DNA of 8,907 bases. It comes from Spirochaetales bacterium. Its GTDB lineage: Bacteria; Spirochaetota; Spirochaetia; SZUA-6. Of this stretch, positions 7,532 to 8,907 are shown one piece after another (the stretch's first letter is position 1; each line of letters opens with the position of its first letter). Below the pieces are notes generated by a model. The model was not told the DNA's origin and did no database searches. It was given only the letters and a program-made list of their open reading frames with translations. Location of the stretch: positions 1-8,907 of the forward strand of contig QILZ01000251.1 in NCBI GenBank assembly GCA_003233545.1, in the 5' to 3' direction. The position numbers and the translations under genes are program-made.

Positions 7532-8641
7532 TTATTCCATATCCGGATGTTCTCCTGTTTCCAGATATTGTATAATTTCTCCCAGGCTTAATCCGTCGAT
7601 TCCCATCTTTTCCAGGTTTCTGCCCTCTTTCCAGCAATCCACCTCCATTATAGTACTCCCAATCTCGATAAGAGCGTCCATCGTGGGGGTTTCGATTCCA
7701 ACTGCATCTCCCATACTTGCCCATACAACCAGACCATAGGGAACATCTTCAGTGACATATCGATTGTTCAATGAATCGGGTCCTTTTATGGGAGTAAGAC
7801 CCTCACTTGCATTAATGGATTGCCATAGTGTTCCTTTGGGTCCATATCCGGATTCCATCATCATTTCGACAGCCGTCGGAAGTTTTATTCCCATCCTTTC
7901 TCCTATTGCAAGCCGCTCTCTATCGATCGATTCTATTACTTTTACAACCGACGGAGTCATTCCTTCTTCATACATATAAAAATCTCCGTGAGATCTCTCG
8001 ATCCTGCCTGCATTCAGTAAAACCCCCGCAGGGTGAAGGACAGGATTAAGAAAACCAAGTCCGGTTTCTACAACACTATTTTGGGCTCTGATAGATGGAT
8101 AGAGCTTTTTTACTATGTCATAAACCAAAGTTGTCCGATTACCCGGAAAGGCTGCAAACGGGCAAATAGTCCTGATATGAAACGTTTTTACTTTACCGGG
8201 TTCTATCAATCTGGTAGCAAAAGGAAGGCCTCCGATCTCTGCTAATACAATATCCTTTTTATTACCTTTGTTCTTTAGAATGTTTCTGAATTCGAGAGTT
8301 CCCAATGTACCCGGCATAATTACTACAAACTGATCCTCTTTTAAATACGGCGCTAACAGCCCGGCGTATGTATTAACTGCAAATCCGGGCAGGGGAATAA
8401 AGATTATTTCAACATCTTTAATCGCCTCCTTAATATCCGTTGTAACAAGATTGAGTTGAGCTTTTCCCTGACCTGCTACACCTGAAATTTCTATTTGACG
8501 GGATTGGAATACCTTATTCATCTTCTCCGCAAAAATCTCCATTTCGAACATATTAACCCGATGGCCTTTAAGAGAAAGATCTGCGGCTATTGTATGGGAA
8601 CCGTTTCCTCCCCCCATTACTGCGATTTTCATAGTGTTCAT
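7532..8641 (-). CDS. Opine dehydrogenase family NAD(P)-dependent oxidoreductase
   Basis: Cytoplasmic enzyme of the octopine/nopaline/N-(1-D-carboxylethyl)-L-norvaline dehydrogenase family. These enzymes reductively join a 2-oxo acid to an amino acid's amine, or oxidatively split the resulting opine. Seen in 369 residues: an N-terminal Rossmann fold with GGGNGS at 10-15 and an acidic end of the second strand (Phe-Glu at 32-33), then the all-helical C-terminal domain with NPVLHPAG at 199-206. His203 matches the family's catalytic His. RYVTEDVPYGL at 294-304 is also family-typical. The ATG at 8641 has GAGGGG about 7 nt upstream; a second ATG at 8632 has worse spacing. As first gene behind the promoter and next to a peptide/opine-type importer, it probably acts on the imported compound. 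The direction and amino-acid partner are not evident. Similar folds in ketopantoate or glycerol-3-phosphate dehydrogenases fit less well. Confidence 0.88.
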   Translation of the reverse strand: MNTMKIAVMGGGNGSHTIAADLSLKGHRVNMFEMEIFAEKMNKVFQSRQIEISGVAGQGKAQLNLVTTDIKEAIKDVEIIFIPLPGFAVNTYAGLLAPYLKEDQFVVIMPGTLGTLEFRNILKNKGNKKDIVLAEIGGLPFATRLIEPGKVKTFHIRTICPFAAFPGNRTTLVYDIVKKLYPSIRAQNSVVETGLGFLNPVLHPAGVLLNAGRIERSHGDFYMYEEGMTPSVVKVIESIDRERLAIGERMGIKLPTAVEMMMESGYGPKGTLWQSINASEGLTPIKGPDSLNNRYVTEDVPYGLVVWASMGDAVGIETPTMDALIEIGSTIMEVDCWKEGRNLEKMGIDGLSLGEIIQYLETGEHPDME

Positions 8642-8732
8642 TTATATTCCCCTCTTTAATCCTTCTATATTTACGATTGAAGAATTTTAACAAATTGATA
8701 TTAATTTCTGAAAAGCAGGCTGGTTTAATGCA

Positions 8733-8756
8733 ATACAATTTATATTCGTATTGTAT
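8733..8756. promoter_or_regulatory. Candidate operator: 7-bp inverted repeat at the start of transcription
   Basis: ATACAAT (8733-8739) and ATTGTAT (8750-8756) form a perfect 7-bp inverted repeat with a 10-bp spacer, about one helical turn between arms. It begins just downstream of the predicted -10 box, where a repressor would block initiation. A further ATAC-n5-GTAT repeat lies in the -10/spacer region (8766-8778). The regulator is unknown and no regulator gene is visible. AT-rich inverted repeats arise easily by chance, so this is tentative. Confidence 0.4.
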
Positions 8757-8762
8757 ATTATC

Positions 8763-8791
8763 TGTATACCATATGTATTTAACGTTGTCAA
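8763..8791 (-). promoter_or_regulatory. Sigma-70-type promoter for the operon
   Basis: On the minus strand a perfect TTGACA (8786-8791) is followed by exactly 17 bp and TATACA (8763-8768), with TGG immediately before it, giving an extended -10. The predicted start is near 8756, leaving a leader of about 115 nt before the dehydrogenase ATG. All six genes downstream run the same way with no clear internal promoter or terminator, so this may drive the whole set. The rest of the leader (8642-8732) is AT-rich and shows nothing beyond the ribosome-binding site. Confidence 0.75.
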
Positions 8792-8907
8792 GCATTTATT
8801 TGTTTAAAAGTGCAGAGATGAAAAAAACTATCCGGTAGCAGATTCACCTTCAGATTCATCGATGTTTTAAGTTCCATAAAACGTTTCTCCTCCGAAAACA
8901 GCATTAA
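8788..8907 (-). CDS. Possible 3' end of an upstream gene (39 codons, partial)
   Basis: One minus-strand frame is open from the right edge to a TGA at 8788-8790, giving 39 residues rich in Phe, Leu and Lys and ending ...FKQINA. The other two minus-strand frames are broken in this stretch. The TGA lies inside the -35 box of the promoter. It may be the tail of a gene starting beyond the window, or a 29-residue ORF from the ATG at 8877 (preceded by GGAGGAG), or chance. I recognise no domain. No terminator follows it, so transcription from upstream could also enter the operon. Confidence 0.35.
   Translation of the reverse strand, partial: LMLFSEEKRFMELKTSMNLKVNLLPDSFFHLCTFKQINA

Noticed and set aside
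1637..8641. Opine metallophore (staphylopine/pseudopaline-type) cluster
   Set aside because: Those clusters need a nicotianamine-synthase-like gene and use a different opine dehydrogenase family. Neither is visible, and the esterase has no place in that pathway.

Overview
The window holds one leftward (minus-strand) gene cluster that fills nearly the whole sequence. Read from its promoter at about 8,790 down to position 1, it contains: an opine-dehydrogenase-family NAD(P)-dependent enzyme; a periplasmic peptide/opine-type solute-binding protein (SBP); a fused two-domain ABC ATPase (DppD-DppF type); two Dpp/Opp-type permeases (DppB-like, then DppC-like); and a formylglycine-dependent esterase of the phosphonate monoester hydrolase (PMH) branch of the sulfatases. 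The esterase is cut by the left edge and probably lacks only its last 10-20 residues. No convincing plus-strand gene, tRNA, rRNA, CRISPR array or mobile element is visible.

Layout: 8642-8907 is a promoter region plus what may be the last 39 codons of an upstream gene. 7532-8641 is the dehydrogenase. 7354-7531 is an AT-rich leader with repeated Shine-Dalgarno sequences and mini-ORFs. 5740-7353 is the SBP. 5677-5739 carries a strong stem-loop. 3517-5634 is the fused ATPase. 2563-3498 and 1637-2554 are the tightly packed permeases. 1515-1636 is a short spacer, and 1-1514 is the PMH-like esterase.

How the genes may work together: the SBP, permeases and ATPase form a complete type I ABC importer of the dipeptide/opine/nickel class. 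It is flanked by two enzymes that appear cytoplasmic. One should make or split a secondary-amine (opine-like) bond with NAD(P)H/NAD(P)+. The other should cleave a phosphate, phosphonate or sulfate ester. The simplest reading is a scavenging cassette for an opine-like compound, possibly one carrying a phospho- or sulfo-ester. The substrate cannot be read from sequence. Two active-site positions of the esterase differ from what I recall of characterised PMHs, most strikingly a Pro where the family has its anion-binding Lys.

Organism: a bacterium of moderate GC with AT-rich spacers and standard Shine-Dalgarno/sigma-70 signals. The SBP has a plain signal peptide without a lipobox Cys, which fits a periplasm and so a diderm. 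The mature N-terminus, beginning around Gly-Gly-Lys-Ala-Glu-Lys, resembles SBPs I associate with spirochaetes. That is a weak taxonomic hint only.
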